A stretch of 8,590 nucleotides of DNA, taken from the NCBI GenBank assembly GCA_028290595.1, contig JAQGJO010000514.1, positions 1 to 8,590 of the forward strand, read 5' to 3'. Source of the stretch: Hyphomicrobiales bacterium. Its GTDB lineage: Bacteria > Pseudomonadota > Alphaproteobacteria > Rhizobiales > Beijerinckiaceae. Made by a program: the position numbers and the translations under genes. The notes under the pieces were generated by a model. The model made no database searches. It saw nothing but the letters and a program-made list of their open reading frames with translations, and had not been told where the DNA came from. Of this stretch, positions 8,198 to 8,590 are shown piece by piece (position 1 is the stretch's first letter; every line of letters starts with the position of its first letter).

Positions 8198-8590
8198 TCA
8201 GAACTTATACGTCGCCGAAATCGTCGCCAGTCGGCCCGGCGAGATATAGGTGAACGGTGTGTTGCTGCGGTAGAAACCTTCGTACAAATTCTTGTCGAAG
8301 ATGTTGTAGACCGCGACCTTCACAGCAAAGTCCTTGGTGATATGCGCTTCCGCGAAGGCGTCGAAACGCCAGCCCGGCGGCAGAACGTTGCCCGTGGTCG
8401 CAGCCAGCGTGCCACCATAGACCTTCGAGATGTAGGTCGCTGAACCGCCGATCTCGAAAATCTGGTTGATCCTGTATTTCGACATCAGGTTGAACGACTG
8501 ATGCGCGATATTGGCGAGTTGCTTGCCCTGGTTGACCACAAGCGCCGATTGAGTGACCTTGGATTCCATCAAGACCAGGCCGCTGTAGAT
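8198..8590 (-). CDS. TonB-dependent siderophore receptor, C-terminal fragment (5' end outside window)
   Basis: The last 130 residues of an outer-membrane TonB-dependent receptor; the reading frame is open to the window edge, so the plug domain and most of the barrel are not seen. The fragment has alternating hydrophobic/polar beta strands, the late-barrel block WRFDAFAEAHITKDFAVKVAV, then NIFDKNLYEGFYRSNTPFTY and SPGRLATISATYKF. Ending in an aromatic residue (Phe) is the standard outer-membrane insertion signal. The FYRS-TP-Y-SPGR pattern is like that of Fiu-type catecholate siderophore receptors, so ferric-catecholate uptake is the best guess, but the ligand cannot be settled from the C-terminus. 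An apparent start near 8572 is internal and not used. It converges on the TRAP binding protein gene with a shared terminator between them. Confidence 0.88.
   Translation of the reverse strand: MYSGLVLMESKVTQSALVVNQGKQLANIAHQSFNLMSKYRINQIFEIGGSATYISKVYGGTLAATTGNVLPPGWRFDAFAEAHITKDFAVKVAVYNIFDKNLYEGFYRSNTPFTYISPGRLATISATYKF

Overview
The window looks like chromosomal DNA of a GC-rich alphaproteobacterium, probably Hyphomicrobiales near Bradyrhizobium, Pseudolabrys or Rhodoplanes. The reasons are the base composition, Bug-type solute-binding proteins without adjacent permeases, a ThiC of Caulobacter/rhizobial type, a small exported repeat protein of a kind common in that group, and a TakP-like TRAP binding protein. 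Taxonomy is inferred from protein style, not from a marker gene. I see no tRNA, rRNA, insertion sequence, phage gene or CRISPR array.

Left part (1-2223): a truncated Bug-family periplasmic binding protein gene on the minus strand is divergent from a lipocalin-like gene on the plus strand. The lipocalin-like gene converges, with a 4-base gap, on a second Bug-family gene.

Centre (1231-4179): the second Bug-family gene lies 23 bases downstream of a TauD/TfdA-type Fe(II)/2-oxoglutarate dioxygenase gene in the same direction. A LysR-type regulator is divergent from the dioxygenase across 91 bases. Together these read as a small regulated cassette: LysR senses a compound, the Bug protein captures a carboxylate-like ligand, and the dioxygenase oxidises it. 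The substrate cannot be read from the sequence, and no membrane permease is present. The LysR gene overlaps tail-to-tail by 11 bases with a gene for a small exported protein built of two similar beta-rich repeats. A strong hairpin lies in the LysR 3' end.

Thiamin part (4763-7002): a 352-base gap holds a candidate promoter, a clear TPP riboswitch and a leader that can hide the ribosome binding site. Then comes full-length thiC (HMP-phosphate synthase, thiamin pyrimidine branch), closed by an intrinsic terminator. The leader supports a translational switch in which one UCCUCC stretch can pair either with the aptamer's own GGAGGG or with the thiC Shine-Dalgarno.

Right part (7081-8590): a single-gene unit for a Tat-exported TRAP binding protein resembling 2-oxo-acid binders, then a symmetrical hairpin that can serve as terminator on both strands. 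On the minus strand is the C-terminal end of a TonB-dependent siderophore receptor running off the window.

Most of the window is ordinary metabolism and transport. The points most worth a second look are the thiC leader architecture, the LysR/dioxygenase/Bug cassette and the hairpin at the LysR 3' end.
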